From NCBI GenBank assembly GCA_041163745.1, contig JBEAQU010000078.1, positions 230,313-294,312 on the forward strand: 64,000 nt of DNA. The letters run 5' to 3'. This stretch comes from UBA6168 sp041163745 (GTDB lineage: Bacteria > Bacteroidota > Bacteroidia > Chitinophagales > Saprospiraceae). Shown here in pieces: positions 46,163 to 54,638 of the stretch. The translations under genes and the position numbers were made by a program. The notes under the pieces are model-generated. The model had not been told where the DNA came from, searched no databases, and saw only the letters and a list, made by a program, of their open reading frames with translations. Every line of letters begins with the position of its first letter. The first letter of the stretch is position 1.

Positions 46163-47305
46163 TCAGTCCACGATCATTCCTGCACCCGCCAGCTGTTGTT
46201 GCCGGATGGATGCCGGCAATTCCCGGAAATTGTATTGCTGATCCCGCAGGCGGGGAACGAAACCCGCTTCCCGGATCGCACGTTGGATGCCTTCCGCCGT
46301 GAAACGGAAACGGGCGCCGGCGGCGGAAACGACGTTCTCCTCTATCATGATGCTGCCGAAATCGTTCGCACCGGCGTGCAGACAGAGCTGAGCGACCTGC
46401 TTGCCCACCGTCAGCCAGCTTGCCTGTATGTTCGTGATGTTCGGCAGCATGATCCTGCTCACCGCGATCATGCGGACATATTCGTCGCCCGTACAGGTGT
46501 TCCTCGCGCGTTTCAGTTTGCGCAGGATCGTATCGGTATCCTGAAAAGGCCAGGGAATGAAAGCGATGAAACCCTTCGCCTCCGTCGGTTTCTCCGCTTG
46601 TACTTCACGCAGCTTCACCAGGTGTTCCATGCGTTCCGAATTGGTCTCGATATGGCCGAACATCATGGTGGCGGAGGTCGTCAGCCGGAGTTGATGGGCG
46701 GCCCGCATCACGTCCAGCCATTCCTTGGCACCGCACTTGCCGGCGGAAATCAAGCGGCGGACCCGGTCGTCCAGGATTTCCGCACCCGCCCCGGGAAGGC
46801 TGTCCAGGCCCGCGTCGCGGAGCGCCCGCAACACTTCCAGGTGTGTTGATTTTTCCAGTTTGGCAATATGGGCTATTTCCGGCGGGCCGAGGGCATGCAG
46901 CTTGAGTCGGGGAAAGAGCTCCTTGAGCTCACGGAACAGGTCCACATAGTAGGAAAGCCCGAGATCCGGGTGATGGCCGCCTTGCAGCAGCAACTGTTCC
47001 CCACCGAAAGCGAACGTTTCCGCTATCTTTTCCTTGTAGGTCTCGATGGAGGTTACATAGGATTCCGCATGGCCGGGGCGGCGGAAGAAGTTGCAGAACT
47101 TACAGTTTGCGATGCAGACGTTCGTCGTGTTGGCATTGCGGTCGATGATCCAGGTCACATTCCGCCCCGGCACATGCTGCTGCCGCAGTTGGTTGCCGAC
47201 GTACATCAGTTCGGCGGTTGGTACCCGCTCGAACAGGAAGACCCCCTCCGCTGCGGAAAGGAATTCCCGACGCAACGCCCTGTGCAATAGCTCGTCTTTA
47301 TGCAT
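46163..47305 (-). CDS. mqnC: Cyclic dehypoxanthinyl futalosine synthase (radical SAM)
   Basis: MqnC cyclises dehypoxanthine futalosine in the futalosine route to menaquinone. The 380-residue protein has the radical SAM cluster motif CIANCKFC (Cys64, Cys68, Cys71), preceded by NVTWIIDRNANTTN as in MqnC. Later blocks are FGGEQLLLQGGHHPDLGLSYY, LHALGPPEI, LDSLPGAGAEI and ATMMFGHIET. The GGGHHP-type and SLPGAGAEI blocks favour MqnC over MqnE. No other menaquinone gene is in the window. It indicates that menaquinone, the usual Bacteroidota quinone, is made by the futalosine route rather than the MenFDHCEB route. Confidence 0.93.
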   Translation of the reverse strand: MHKDELLHRALRREFLSAAEGVFLFERVPTAELMYVGNQLRQQHVPGRNVTWIIDRNANTTNVCIANCKFCNFFRRPGHAESYVTSIETYKEKIAETFAFGGEQLLLQGGHHPDLGLSYYVDLFRELKELFPRLKLHALGPPEIAHIAKLEKSTHLEVLRALRDAGLDSLPGAGAEILDDRVRRLISAGKCGAKEWLDVMRAAHQLRLTTSATMMFGHIETNSERMEHLVKLREVQAEKPTEAKGFIAFIPWPFQDTDTILRKLKRARNTCTGDEYVRMIAVSRIMLPNITNIQASWLTVGKQVAQLCLHAGANDFGSIMIEENVVSAAGARFRFTAEGIQRAIREAGFVPRLRDQQYNFRELPASIRQQQLAGAGMIVD

Positions 47306-47362
47306 GGTCGCTAAATTTTTCCGCCGCCTTGGTTGTCAGGCGGCAAAACGAACACGTGCGGC

Positions 47363-47385
47363 CGGCTGTCCGCAGGCGACAGCCG
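47363..47385. terminator. Hairpin between guaB and mqnC
   Basis: cggctgtc (47363-47370) and gacagccg (47378-47385) form an 8-bp perfect stem with a 7-base loop in the 129-base gap after the guaB stop codon. A second stem (gccgcc 47323-47328, ggcggc 47339-47344) follows downstream. Neither has a clear T-tract, so termination is possible but unproven. Confidence 0.4.
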
Positions 47386-47434
47386 ACTGCGTTTGCGGCA
47401 GCCCCGCCGACTTGCCGAGGCAAACGACAAGAAC

Positions 47435-48904
47435 CTACATCCGGATACTGTAATTGGGAGCTTCCTTGGTGATGGCCACATGATGCGGATGACTTTCCTT
47501 GATGCCGGCACCGGATATCTTCATGAACCTGGCGGTTTGAAGGGTTGGTATGTCTCCGGCACCACAATAACCCATACCGGCCCGGAGGCCTCCCAGGTAC
47601 TGGACCATCACTTCCTCCACCGACCCCTTGAACGGTACCCGCCCTTCGATACCCTCCGGGACGAGTTTGCGAACGTCGTCTTCCACATCCTGGAAGTACC
47701 GGTCCTTGGACCCGGCCCCCATGGCCCCCAGGGAACCCATTCCTCGGTAAACCTTGAACTTTCGACCTTCGTACAGCACGGTTTCCCCCGGAGCTTCCTC
47801 CACGCCGGCAAACAGTCCGCCGGCCATGATGGTGTTCGCCCCGGCAGCCAGGGCTTTGACAATATCACCCGAATACCGGATGCCGCCGTCGCCTATGACC
47901 GGAACGCCGGATCCCCGAAGTGCTTGCGCCGCCTCGTAAATGGCTGTGAACTGCGGCACACCCACGCCAGCCACCACTCGGGTGGTACAGATGCTGCCGG
48001 GACCTACCCCCACCTTCACACCGTCCGCCCCGGCCTTTGCCAAGGCGACGGCACCCGCACCGGTCGCCACATTGCCCCCTACCACCTGCAGATTCGGGTA
48101 TGTCCGCTTGATCCTTTGAACGGATTCCAACACTCCCCGGGAATGACCGTGAGCCGTATCCACGCATATCACATCCACTCCGACCTGCACCAAGGCGGCC
48201 ACCCGCTCCATGGTGTCCGATGTGACCCCCACCGCCGCCCCGACCACCAACCTGCCGAAACTGTCCTTGCAGGAGTTCGGATAATCCTCCACCTTCATCA
48301 GGTCCTTGTAGGTGATCAATCCGACCAACCGCATCTCCTCATCCACGACCGGCAACTTTTCTATCTTGTGGCGCTGCAGGATGTCCTTCGCCTGCTCGAG
48401 ATCGGTACCGACCGGTGCTGTGATCAGATTGTTCGAGGTCATGACATCCCGGACCGGACGGTCTAAGGCTACCTCGAAACGCAAGTCCCGGTTCGTCAGG
48501 ATGCCCCGGAGCTTTCCGCCGTTGTCCGTAATCGGTATGCCACCGATCCGATATTGCCGCATCATCTGCAAGGCATCCCGGATGGTGGCATCCTCCGACA
48601 GGATGACCGGGTCGATGATCATGCCACTTTCCGACCGCTTCACCTTGCGGACCTGGTCCGCCTGCAACTCGATCGACATGTTCTTGTGGATGATGCCGAT
48701 ACCTCCCTGCCTGGCAATGGCGATGGCCAGCCGGTCCTCCGTCACCGTATCCATGGCGGCGGACACTATCGGTGCATGGAGCCTGAGTCCCTTCGTGAAT
48801 TGCGTCGTGATGTCGACCTCCCGTGGCAAGACCTCGGAAAAGGCCGGAACCAACAGCACATCGTCGAAGGTGAGCGCTTCCCCCAGGTATCTGTCGTTTT
48901 CCAT
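47435..48904 (-). CDS. guaB: Inosine-5'-monophosphate dehydrogenase
   Basis: IMPDH oxidises IMP to XMP, the committed step to guanine nucleotides. The 489-residue chain has the barrel start ALTFDDVLLVPAFSEVLP and two CBS domains (about 95-205). The phosphate loop VGVGPGSICTTRVVAGVG carries the catalytic Cys306, and the flap block VPYKG appears as GRVPFKGSV. ATG 48904 was chosen over ATG 48919 because a -7 box lies so close that a transcript would start around the first ATG. A much longer open frame upstream does not resemble IMPDH. Confidence 0.96.
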   Translation of the reverse strand: MENDRYLGEALTFDDVLLVPAFSEVLPREVDITTQFTKGLRLHAPIVSAAMDTVTEDRLAIAIARQGGIGIIHKNMSIELQADQVRKVKRSESGMIIDPVILSEDATIRDALQMMRQYRIGGIPITDNGGKLRGILTNRDLRFEVALDRPVRDVMTSNNLITAPVGTDLEQAKDILQRHKIEKLPVVDEEMRLVGLITYKDLMKVEDYPNSCKDSFGRLVVGAAVGVTSDTMERVAALVQVGVDVICVDTAHGHSRGVLESVQRIKRTYPNLQVVGGNVATGAGAVALAKAGADGVKVGVGPGSICTTRVVAGVGVPQFTAIYEAAQALRGSGVPVIGDGGIRYSGDIVKALAAGANTIMAGGLFAGVEEAPGETVLYEGRKFKVYRGMGSLGAMGAGSKDRYFQDVEDDVRKLVPEGIEGRVPFKGSVEEVMVQYLGGLRAGMGYCGAGDIPTLQTARFMKISGAGIKESHPHHVAITKEAPNYSIRM

Positions 48905-48922
48905 AAAGCTGTTTTCCATACG

Positions 48923-48930
48923 CAAAAGTA
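48923..48930 (-). promoter_or_regulatory. -7 box (TACTTTTG) directly upstream of guaB
   Basis: TACTTTTG on the minus strand ends 18 bases before ATG 48904. The expected transcript start near 48917 leaves a very short leader and decides the start codon in favour of 48904. A TTG is present but too close for an ideal -33. Confidence 0.55.
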
Positions 48931-49025
48931 CACTTTTCCACAAAAAGGGCGCTGCGATGTAAGGGTTCCGGACCGGATCCTCCCGCGTCCCGGGCCGGAC
49001 AACCATATCGGAGGTTCCCCGGCCG

Positions 49026-49454
49026 CTATTCCAAGAACCTTTCCCGCAAGGCGGGGGTCGGCACCCAACAACCTTCCTTTCGGCCGAACCAGGCATACCG
49101 GTTCGCGGCTACCCGATCGTACACCTTGTCCCGCAACCTCCTCGGTACAATCCGGAATATCCCCGCCACCCGCCACCATCCGCCCAGCAACACACACGTC
49201 CGGATCGCCGCGTCCGAACGGAAGTACATGCCGTCGCCCTCCAGCAACACCACACTGTCCGGCAGGTCGCCCGAAAATCCGGCACGCCGAAGGACAGCCG
49301 TCCCGACCGGCGATTGCAGGGCGGCGAAACGAAAAATACATCGCTTGTCCCGCTCAATCACCCATTGGACGGACGTGCTGCACAAATTGCACACCCCGTC
49401 GAACAAGAGGACAGGATTCGGTATGACGGTGGCCCTGCTATCCCTTCCTTCCAT
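49026..49454 (-). CDS. DCC-family (DUF393) thiol-disulfide oxidoreductase-like protein
   Basis: The 142-residue protein has the family signature LLFDGVCNLCSTSVQWVIERD, with the CxxC pair (CNLC) in a thioredoxin-like position. VVLLEGDGMYFRSDAAIRTCVLLGG and WRVAGIFRIVPRRLRDKVYDRVAANRYAWFGR follow, as in DCC proteins. The last part carries a conserved RY-x-WFG segment and a Cys (EGCWVP). Members are predicted redox proteins of unknown partner. It lies 21 bases downstream of the NadR-like kinase gene and 121 bases upstream of guaB on the same strand. Confidence 0.9.
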   Translation of the reverse strand: MEGRDSRATVIPNPVLLFDGVCNLCSTSVQWVIERDKRCIFRFAALQSPVGTAVLRRAGFSGDLPDSVVLLEGDGMYFRSDAAIRTCVLLGGWWRVAGIFRIVPRRLRDKVYDRVAANRYAWFGRKEGCWVPTPALRERFLE

Positions 49455-49475
49455 CTGACAAATCTGTTTGCATGA

Positions 49476-50018
49476 CTATGGTGAGGCCGGTATGCCGTAT
49501 CGTCCGCCCAGCCAGGCCTCAACCTCGGAACAAGCCTGCCGAAACCGGTCGTGACCCGTCCCTGTGACGATCCTGGTATCCATTCCCCGGCCGGACAACT
49601 CGTCGTGGTACCGCCGGAAAAGTTCTTCCCGGCCGGCCGGGCCTTCCCGCAAGGGATCCGGCTCCCATGGCAGATCGGGTGAACATAGCAGATAAAGACC
49701 CTGCCTCCGAAAATCCGCCTCTCTGGAAATCCATGGGTCGCATCGCCCGTACCGGACCAGCGACCAGATCCGGATCACCTCCAGACTTGTGTCCAGTACC
49801 AAGAGACCGGCGGTGGCGCGTCTTCCGTATTCCTCCTCCGAGGCCAATTGCCCTTTGGCAATTTCCAACAAATCCGCCTCCACATAAGGACGATCCAGCC
49901 CCCCGAGGTAGTTTCGCGCATACTCCGGTACCCATTCCACCGAATAATGAGCTGCCAGCGCCTGTGCCAAGGTGGTCTTTCCGGTACTTTCCGGCCCCGT
50001 CACCACAATCCTTGCCAT
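49476..50018 (-). CDS. NadR-like AAA-type nucleotide kinase
   Basis: The 180-residue protein starts with a P-loop, RIVVTGPESTGKTTLAQALA, then EWVPEYARNYL and LLEIAKGQLASEEEY. This is the pattern of the ribosylnicotinamide kinase domain of NadR (AAA_28 family), which makes NMN from nicotinamide riboside. The adenylyltransferase domain of full NadR is missing, so it may be a stand-alone kinase. ATG 50018 was chosen because the P-loop normally begins within ten residues; an ATG at 50087 adds a basic extension (MRVTVRRLIRRWW). It is probably co-transcribed with the DCC gene. Confidence 0.82.
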   Translation of the reverse strand: MARIVVTGPESTGKTTLAQALAAHYSVEWVPEYARNYLGGLDRPYVEADLLEIAKGQLASEEEYGRRATAGLLVLDTSLEVIRIWSLVRYGRCDPWISREADFRRQGLYLLCSPDLPWEPDPLREGPAGREELFRRYHDELSGRGMDTRIVTGTGHDRFRQACSEVEAWLGGRYGIPASP

Positions 50019-50425
50019 CTCGTCTTGTTGTTCTTCGGTATCCCCGTGCCACCACCGACGGATCAGCCGACGGACAGTGACCCGCAAGAATCGGTTCCCT
50101 TACAACAAACGGATGATATTTCTGTTGGACGGCAGTTGTGGATGTTTTGAAAATAGCCCAAATTTACCCGTCGGCTCGGTCGCTTTTCCAGGAACAAATA
50201 GCGGAAAGACCTTGTTCCATAGCTGGTTGACTGCAAAACCTGGTCGCTCACAGCAGCCCATGCCGTCTCGGATGCCGCCTGCAGGCCCACCTTGCGGATC
50301 TTCCTCTTCGGTACCTTGCGGCATCACCGGCCGAGCCGGCCGCCGCCAACCGACAGGCAGGTTACCCGCTCCCATCCAATTGCCACGGAACGCAGGACTT
50401 CCATTCACCGTAACCAGCTTGACCA
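50019..50425. other. 407-base divergent intergenic region
   Basis: The gap separates the leftward kinase gene from the rightward hypothetical gene. It is AT-richer near 50110-50170 and again just before 50426, where promoters would be expected, but I could not find a consensus box. No gene is supported beyond a possible N-terminal extension of the kinase to 50087. Confidence 0.45.
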
Positions 50426-51004
50426 ATGCACGACATTGCGCCCTTCCAAAGATGGAAAGATGACTACGAATCCTCCGAAGACCGCTATTCCCCCTTTTTC
50501 GGGAGAATCTATGAGGAGTTCTACTACACACAGAAGATTTACAACTACTTCATCCATCCGCAATGGGATGAATTCGGCTCTCAGACCTTGTATATGAAGG
50601 TCCTGTATGCGGATTACGAAACGGGGTTCGCCGTTTTCGAAATGCTGGGGGAGTGGAACGACTGCCTATACAACGATGTCATGTACCTCAAACGGGAGGT
50701 CGCCGACGAGTTCATCCGAAACGGCATTCAAAAGTTCATCATCATCGGTGAAAACATACTCAATTTCCACGCATCGGATGATTGTTACTATGAGGAATGG
50801 TATGAGGACATCCGAGACGAAGGAGGCTGGGTTTGCATGCTCAACCTTCTCAAACACGTGGAAGAGGAAATGAGAGGGACCGGCATCCAATATTTCCTGC
50901 ATTTCGGAAATCGGCTGAACGACGTCAACTGGCGGTCCCTGACGGCCCGCAACCTGCTGATGCTGGTGGAATCTCTCATGACCAAAGCCATCGGCGCCGG
51001 CTGA
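50426..51004 (+). CDS. Conserved-looking hypothetical protein rich in aromatic and acidic residues
   Basis: The 192-residue product has no signal peptide or membrane helix and is cytoplasmic by appearance. It is unusually rich in Tyr, Trp, Phe, Asp and Glu: YEEFYYTQKIYNYFIHPQWDEF, LYADYETGFAVFEML, CYYEEWYEDIRDEGGWVCML. Two amphipathic stretches, REVADEFIRNGIQKFIIIGENI and LLKHVEEEMRGTGIQYFLHF, suggest an alpha/beta fold. I recognise no enzyme motif. Codon-like composition and clean boundaries support a real gene. A strong hairpin follows. Confidence 0.75.
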   Translation: MHDIAPFQRWKDDYESSEDRYSPFFGRIYEEFYYTQKIYNYFIHPQWDEFGSQTLYMKVLYADYETGFAVFEMLGEWNDCLYNDVMYLKREVADEFIRNGIQKFIIIGENILNFHASDDCYYEEWYEDIRDEGGWVCMLNLLKHVEEEMRGTGIQYFLHFGNRLNDVNWRSLTARNLLMLVESLMTKAIGAG

Positions 51005-51055
51005 CCGCCCGCCCCCCTAACCGGCAGGCGCCAGCCAGGAAACGATGATACCTGG

Positions 51056-51103
51056 CAAAAAAAATTCCGGTCGTACACGAGATACGCCGGAATTCCTTTT
51101 TTC
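51056..51103. terminator. Bidirectional Rho-independent terminator
   Basis: aattccgg (51063-51070) with ccggaatt (51087-51094), plus inner cgta/tacg, make a 12-bp stem with one bulged T. A-rich sequence lies before it and ttttttc after it. It should end the rightward hypothetical gene and may also stop leftward transcription. Confidence 0.82.
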
Positions 51104-51340
51104 ACCAACTAAAATCATTAATCATGAAGCGTGACTTTCGGACGCTTGCTTCTTGAGGTCTGTTGGAATTGTAAAGGAAAGGTTGGCATTATTGCCGTTC
51201 CTTCGAAAGACAGGTGTTAAACAGCACTTCCCGGGAAAGGTTTTTTTTCGAAGGAAATATTTTTAAATGTTGGTGAAAAATTCCCGTTCGGAATCGAGGC
51301 TGCCCGCTGCCCCCTATACCCGAGCTTATCCGCCCCGAAA
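51104..51340. other. Non-coding gap downstream of the SbtA-like gene
   Basis: The gap is AT-rich with short runs of T and contains a small hairpin (aagcgt 51126-51131, acgctt 51141-51146). A 10-codon open frame begins at 51124, too short to support. Nothing else is recognised. Confidence 0.4.
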
Positions 51341-52318
51341 TCAAGCCGCCTGGCCGGAACCGGTGATGATGCAGAAGTACAAGGGAATTCCCAGGGAGAT
51401 GTTGAAAGGAAATGTGACCCCCAATGCCATGGGTATGTACAGGCCCGGGTCCGCCCGGGGTGCTGCCAGCCGCATGGCGGAAGGCACGGCGATATAGGAG
51501 GCGCTCGCCGCCAGGATCGAGAACATGAACCGGTCACCGATATGGGGAGTCAGCCACTGACTGGCCCATGCCACCAGGCTCCCGTTCATCGCCGGTATGA
51601 GGACGGCGAAAAGGAAAGCGAACCGACCGTATGTCCGGAATGCAGCGAACCGCCTGGCTGTCAGCATGCCCATCTCCAACAGAAAGATGGCAAGGAAACC
51701 CTTGAAAATATCGGAAGTGAACGGACGGATGCCTTCCGCCTGGCGGGCATCCGTCATCAGCCCGACCAACAGGCTGCCGATCAAAATCAACACACTTCCG
51801 TTGGAGACCGAATGGTATAGCAGGGATCGGAACCCGACTTGTTTCTCCACCTCCGACCGGTCGAAACTTTTCATCAGCACGAAGGCCGCCATGATGGCCG
51901 GAAACTCCATCGATGCCATCACCGCCACCATGTGGCCGCTGAATGGAATCGATTGTATTTCGAGGAAGGATGCCGCCGCCACAAATGTCACCGCACTGAC
52001 AGACCCGTAGGACGCCGCAACCGCCCCGGCATCACTCACACTCATTTTCCGTTTCAAAAGAAAAAAAGCGTAGCACGGGATCAATACCGCCAACCCCATC
52101 CCAGCAGCCAATGCATACAGCACCTCCCGGCTGAATCCGCTGTGCTCCAGTTCCTGTCCACCGTTGAACCCGATGGAAAACAACAGGTACAGGGATAGGA
52201 ACTTGCTCGAGGAAGCCGGAATCTCCAGGTCGCTTTTCAACAGGACGGCTATGATGCCGAGCACAAAAAAAAGCAGGGTGGGATTAGTTAGGCTGGAGCC
52301 GATTACCTGAAAGTCCAT
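51341..52318 (-). CDS. SbtA-family sodium-dependent bicarbonate transporter
   Basis: The 325-residue membrane protein has about ten hydrophobic helices in two inverted repeats: LTNPTLLFFVLGIIAVLLKSDLEIP at the start and the related TSDIFKGFLAIFLLEMGMLTA in the second half. Other SbtA-like blocks are FLSLYLLFSIGFNGGQEL, GAVAASYGSVSAVTFVAA and ASASYIAVPSAMRLAAP. In cyanobacteria SbtA imports bicarbonate with sodium for carbon fixation; in heterotrophs such a carrier could feed carboxylases. The start at 52318 overlaps the upstream gene by 35 bases, implying translational coupling. The PII-like SbtB partner is not present; a carbonic-anhydrase-like gene takes that place. Confidence 0.9.
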   Translation of the reverse strand: MDFQVIGSSLTNPTLLFFVLGIIAVLLKSDLEIPASSSKFLSLYLLFSIGFNGGQELEHSGFSREVLYALAAGMGLAVLIPCYAFFLLKRKMSVSDAGAVAASYGSVSAVTFVAAASFLEIQSIPFSGHMVAVMASMEFPAIMAAFVLMKSFDRSEVEKQVGFRSLLYHSVSNGSVLILIGSLLVGLMTDARQAEGIRPFTSDIFKGFLAIFLLEMGMLTARRFAAFRTYGRFAFLFAVLIPAMNGSLVAWASQWLTPHIGDRFMFSILAASASYIAVPSAMRLAAPRADPGLYIPMALGVTFPFNISLGIPLYFCIITGSGQAA

Positions 52319-52811
52319 TTGTCAACAAAGTGTTTGATATACGAAAACTCGTCACGCTTCCTGCCGACCGGTTTGTGACCATCCCTGTGAGCCGGATGTC
52401 CTGCTCTTTGATGAGCGGCCCGAGCACGTCGGACCGCACAAGCCGGCGGGCCTGTTCGATCAGGTTTATGACGGCGAAGCACTTCAGCTGCTTTTCCATT
52501 GTGCCGCGGACCAGTATCTCCAGTAGAAATTCGCTGAACAATCGTCGCAATTGGCGCTCACATGGCATATCGCCTCCCTCTTCCTTCTGCATGACGCCTT
52601 GCAGGAAACGGCATCCAGTATCGTTTACCAGCACTATCTGCTTCACCCGGTTACGCCGCAGAATGCCCGCAATCTCCAGACAATACCGCTGGTCCTGCAA
52701 CGGCGGTATCCCTGCCATCGCCGTGGCGAAAAGATGATTCCCGCCGACTTGTTCCCGCAGGTATGGTTCCAGGTGGGAAAAAGGACAAATGAAATACAAA
52801 TTAGACTGCAT
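52284..52811 (-). CDS. Divergent beta-carbonic-anhydrase-like protein encoded with SbtA
   Basis: The 175-residue protein follows the beta-carbonic anhydrase layout at reduced size. FICPFSHLEPYL stands where CxDSRV-P is expected, GNHLFATAMAGIP where GDLFVVRNAGN is expected, and LEIAGILRRNRVKQIVLVNDTGCRFLQ where the helix and IVxxGHTxCG are expected. A late LIEQARRLVRSDVLGPLIKEQDIRLTGMV resembles the final helix and strand. Cys9 and Cys67 are kept. The catalytic Asp-Arg dyad is replaced (Phe11, His13), and the zinc His is Asp64. It may be inactive, regulatory, or use a different ligand set. ATG 52811 gives the compact form. It overlaps SbtA by 35 bases. Confidence 0.7.
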   Translation of the reverse strand: MQSNLYFICPFSHLEPYLREQVGGNHLFATAMAGIPPLQDQRYCLEIAGILRRNRVKQIVLVNDTGCRFLQGVMQKEEGGDMPCERQLRRLFSEFLLEILVRGTMEKQLKCFAVINLIEQARRLVRSDVLGPLIKEQDIRLTGMVTNRSAGSVTSFRISNTLLTNGLSGNRLQPN

Positions 52812-53009
52812 GGTCCTGAGCGTTTCAGAAGATGCCGGGCAAAAGGACAATCGCCGACGGATGCCTACGATCGTCCTTTTATTCCGGCATCTTCCCATGG
52901 TTTTATAAAAGTCGATTTCATTCGGTTGTCAAATTCGAATGGCTGGCCGACGTGTCGGTCTGGTATTCATGTCGCGACACCTAGTCCTTCGTCGCGCCGA
53001 CCTAACGCC

Positions 53010-53852
53010 TCATGGATTGCAGTGATCGCAGTACCGCGGGTCTTCCGTCCGTCTGCCGTTCGGAAACGTCCTTTCCTCCTTATGGCCGCAACGCCCGCAT
53101 GACAGTTCCTGTACCGACACAGAGCGGGTCGGATACCCACATTGTGAACAGGGCAGTCCGCCCCGGACAGACACCACACCGAAACCCGGCATTTCACACA
53201 CAGGGCAGACATTGCGTATTTTTTCCACCAGCTTTTCCGCCGCTCCCCGAATGACCGCCATCCGCGTCGGATTGCACATCGCACGCATGTCCGTCTCGGC
53301 ATAGACCCTTCCTTGTTCCCGGACAAACACCCTGAAACCGTTCCTCAACTGCCGCCATGTACGTATGCCTTTGATCAGGTGCAGATGGTCGTACCTGCTT
53401 CTCCGCAGGATGATGGCATGGGACGGGAACCCTACCTCCGCCGCAAAATGCTCCAGCTCGGCTTCCGTGGCAAGCTCCCTGCCGGCGAAATTGGTGGCCG
53501 TGCTGATCTCCCTGGCCGTTATCTCCCATCCGTGCGCGCGATCCGACAGCATGACCCATTCTTCGTCCGCCGGAACAAAACCCCATTCCGGGTGCGGCCC
53601 GAACGATCCTTCGCTCGCTACCGCCATGGTATGGCCGGTCAGGTCCATCGCCAGCTGACATTTCTTCCGTAAAGTTTCCAACGGACTGCCTTCCCGCTCC
53701 ACCTCCCCTGTGAAAGTACCCAGCAGATCCGTATCCACCTTGTTATCCGTTACCCATCGGAGCCCGAATGACGACTGGAACAACGGTCCGATCACCAGCT
53801 CCTTACCATGTTTGGTCGCAATCACCAGGGTACGGTTGCGCATCATTTCCAT
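53010..53852 (-). CDS. DUF6671-family protein with C-terminal zinc ribbons
   Basis: The product, about 280 residues, opens with TLVIATKHGKELVIGPLFQ. It continues DTDLLGTFTGEVER, MAVASEGSFGPHPEWGFVP and TATNFAGREL, blocks I recognise from DUF6671 proteins common in cyanobacteria. The end carries four cysteine pairs (CPVC, CSQC, CGRC, CDHC), i.e. zinc-ribbon-like modules, after AETDMRAMCNPTRM. The molecular role is unknown. Start uncertain: I take ATG 53852 (MEMMRNRT), but the frame is open to 53984. It lies 198 bases upstream of the CA-like gene on the same strand. Confidence 0.82.
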   Translation of the reverse strand: MEMMRNRTLVIATKHGKELVIGPLFQSSFGLRWVTDNKVDTDLLGTFTGEVEREGSPLETLRKKCQLAMDLTGHTMAVASEGSFGPHPEWGFVPADEEWVMLSDRAHGWEITAREISTATNFAGRELATEAELEHFAAEVGFPSHAIILRRSRYDHLHLIKGIRTWRQLRNGFRVFVREQGRVYAETDMRAMCNPTRMAVIRGAAEKLVEKIRNVCPVCEMPGFGVVSVRGGLPCSQCGYPTRSVSVQELSCGRCGHKEERTFPNGRRTEDPRYCDHCNP

Positions 53853-54209
53853 TGCATTACTTTTTACCGACATGGGCTGGCCAGGTCTTTTCATCCGACT
53901 CAACATGCATTTGTCAATCACCGTAAGCAGATGATGTTTCCCCGATATCCGATACCGGATATAGAAAAGTTCCGGCTGAACCATTGCGATTCAGCATAGC
54001 ACAGCCTTGTACTTCAGAACTGTTTGATTCTTACGATTCGGTCGGTGAAATGGTTGATCTACAGCCTTTCGATCCTCGGATGTCTCCGCCCGACGGTCCC
54101 GACGGACATCCCTCAGTCGGCTTCCAACTCCGTTCGACAATGGGGGTGTCCGATTCCATCGGAAACCTGTGACTTATTCCTTCCGAAGCAGGGAACCGGA
54201 CGATTCCCA

Positions 54210-54395
54210 TCACCGGAAGCGGAAGACATCGTCGGTAATAACGCCTGACATCATGTGACAAAAGAATGCCATGAGCACAATGACGCCAGCCTTCAACATG
54301 TCCAGCGGTATTGCTTCCGCCATGACGAACGAAATAGAGAAAGGTACCGCCAAAGCGATCCACAAGAAAGGGACGATGTATCTTGTCTTTTGCAT
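54210..54395 (-). CDS. Small two-helix membrane protein, hypothetical
   Basis: The 61-residue frame encodes two clear hydrophobic segments: YIVPFLWIALAVPFSISFVMA and MLKAGVIVLMAFFCHMMSGVI. It starts with a basic MQKTR and ends TDDVFRFR. No family is recognised. It lies between the DUF6671 gene and the divergent LysR gene, and could be the first gene of the leftward carbon-transport unit. Because it is short I hold it as likely but not certain. About 357 bases (53853-54209) between it and the DUF6671 start are otherwise unassigned. Confidence 0.5.
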   Translation of the reverse strand: MQKTRYIVPFLWIALAVPFSISFVMAEAIPLDMLKAGVIVLMAFFCHMMSGVITDDVFRFR

Positions 54396-54638
54396 GATAC
54401 GGTAGCTTGAAAGTCGCGTGTTTTACTTAGACGAAGGATACCGGCGCCCTGCATGCGGCCCGCTGCCCTTCCCTATCTGGTCGTACCTACTTGCTTGTTA
54501 ACAACCGGCCGACGAAGCCGGCTTCCAGACGAACAGCGGATGTGCCGAGGAAAATAGGAGGTTCCTGAATAAGCTGATCGCCTACCTGTTCCCTCCTGTG
54601 GGAACAACCATCCTTCCCCACGTCCGCCCAAATCCACA

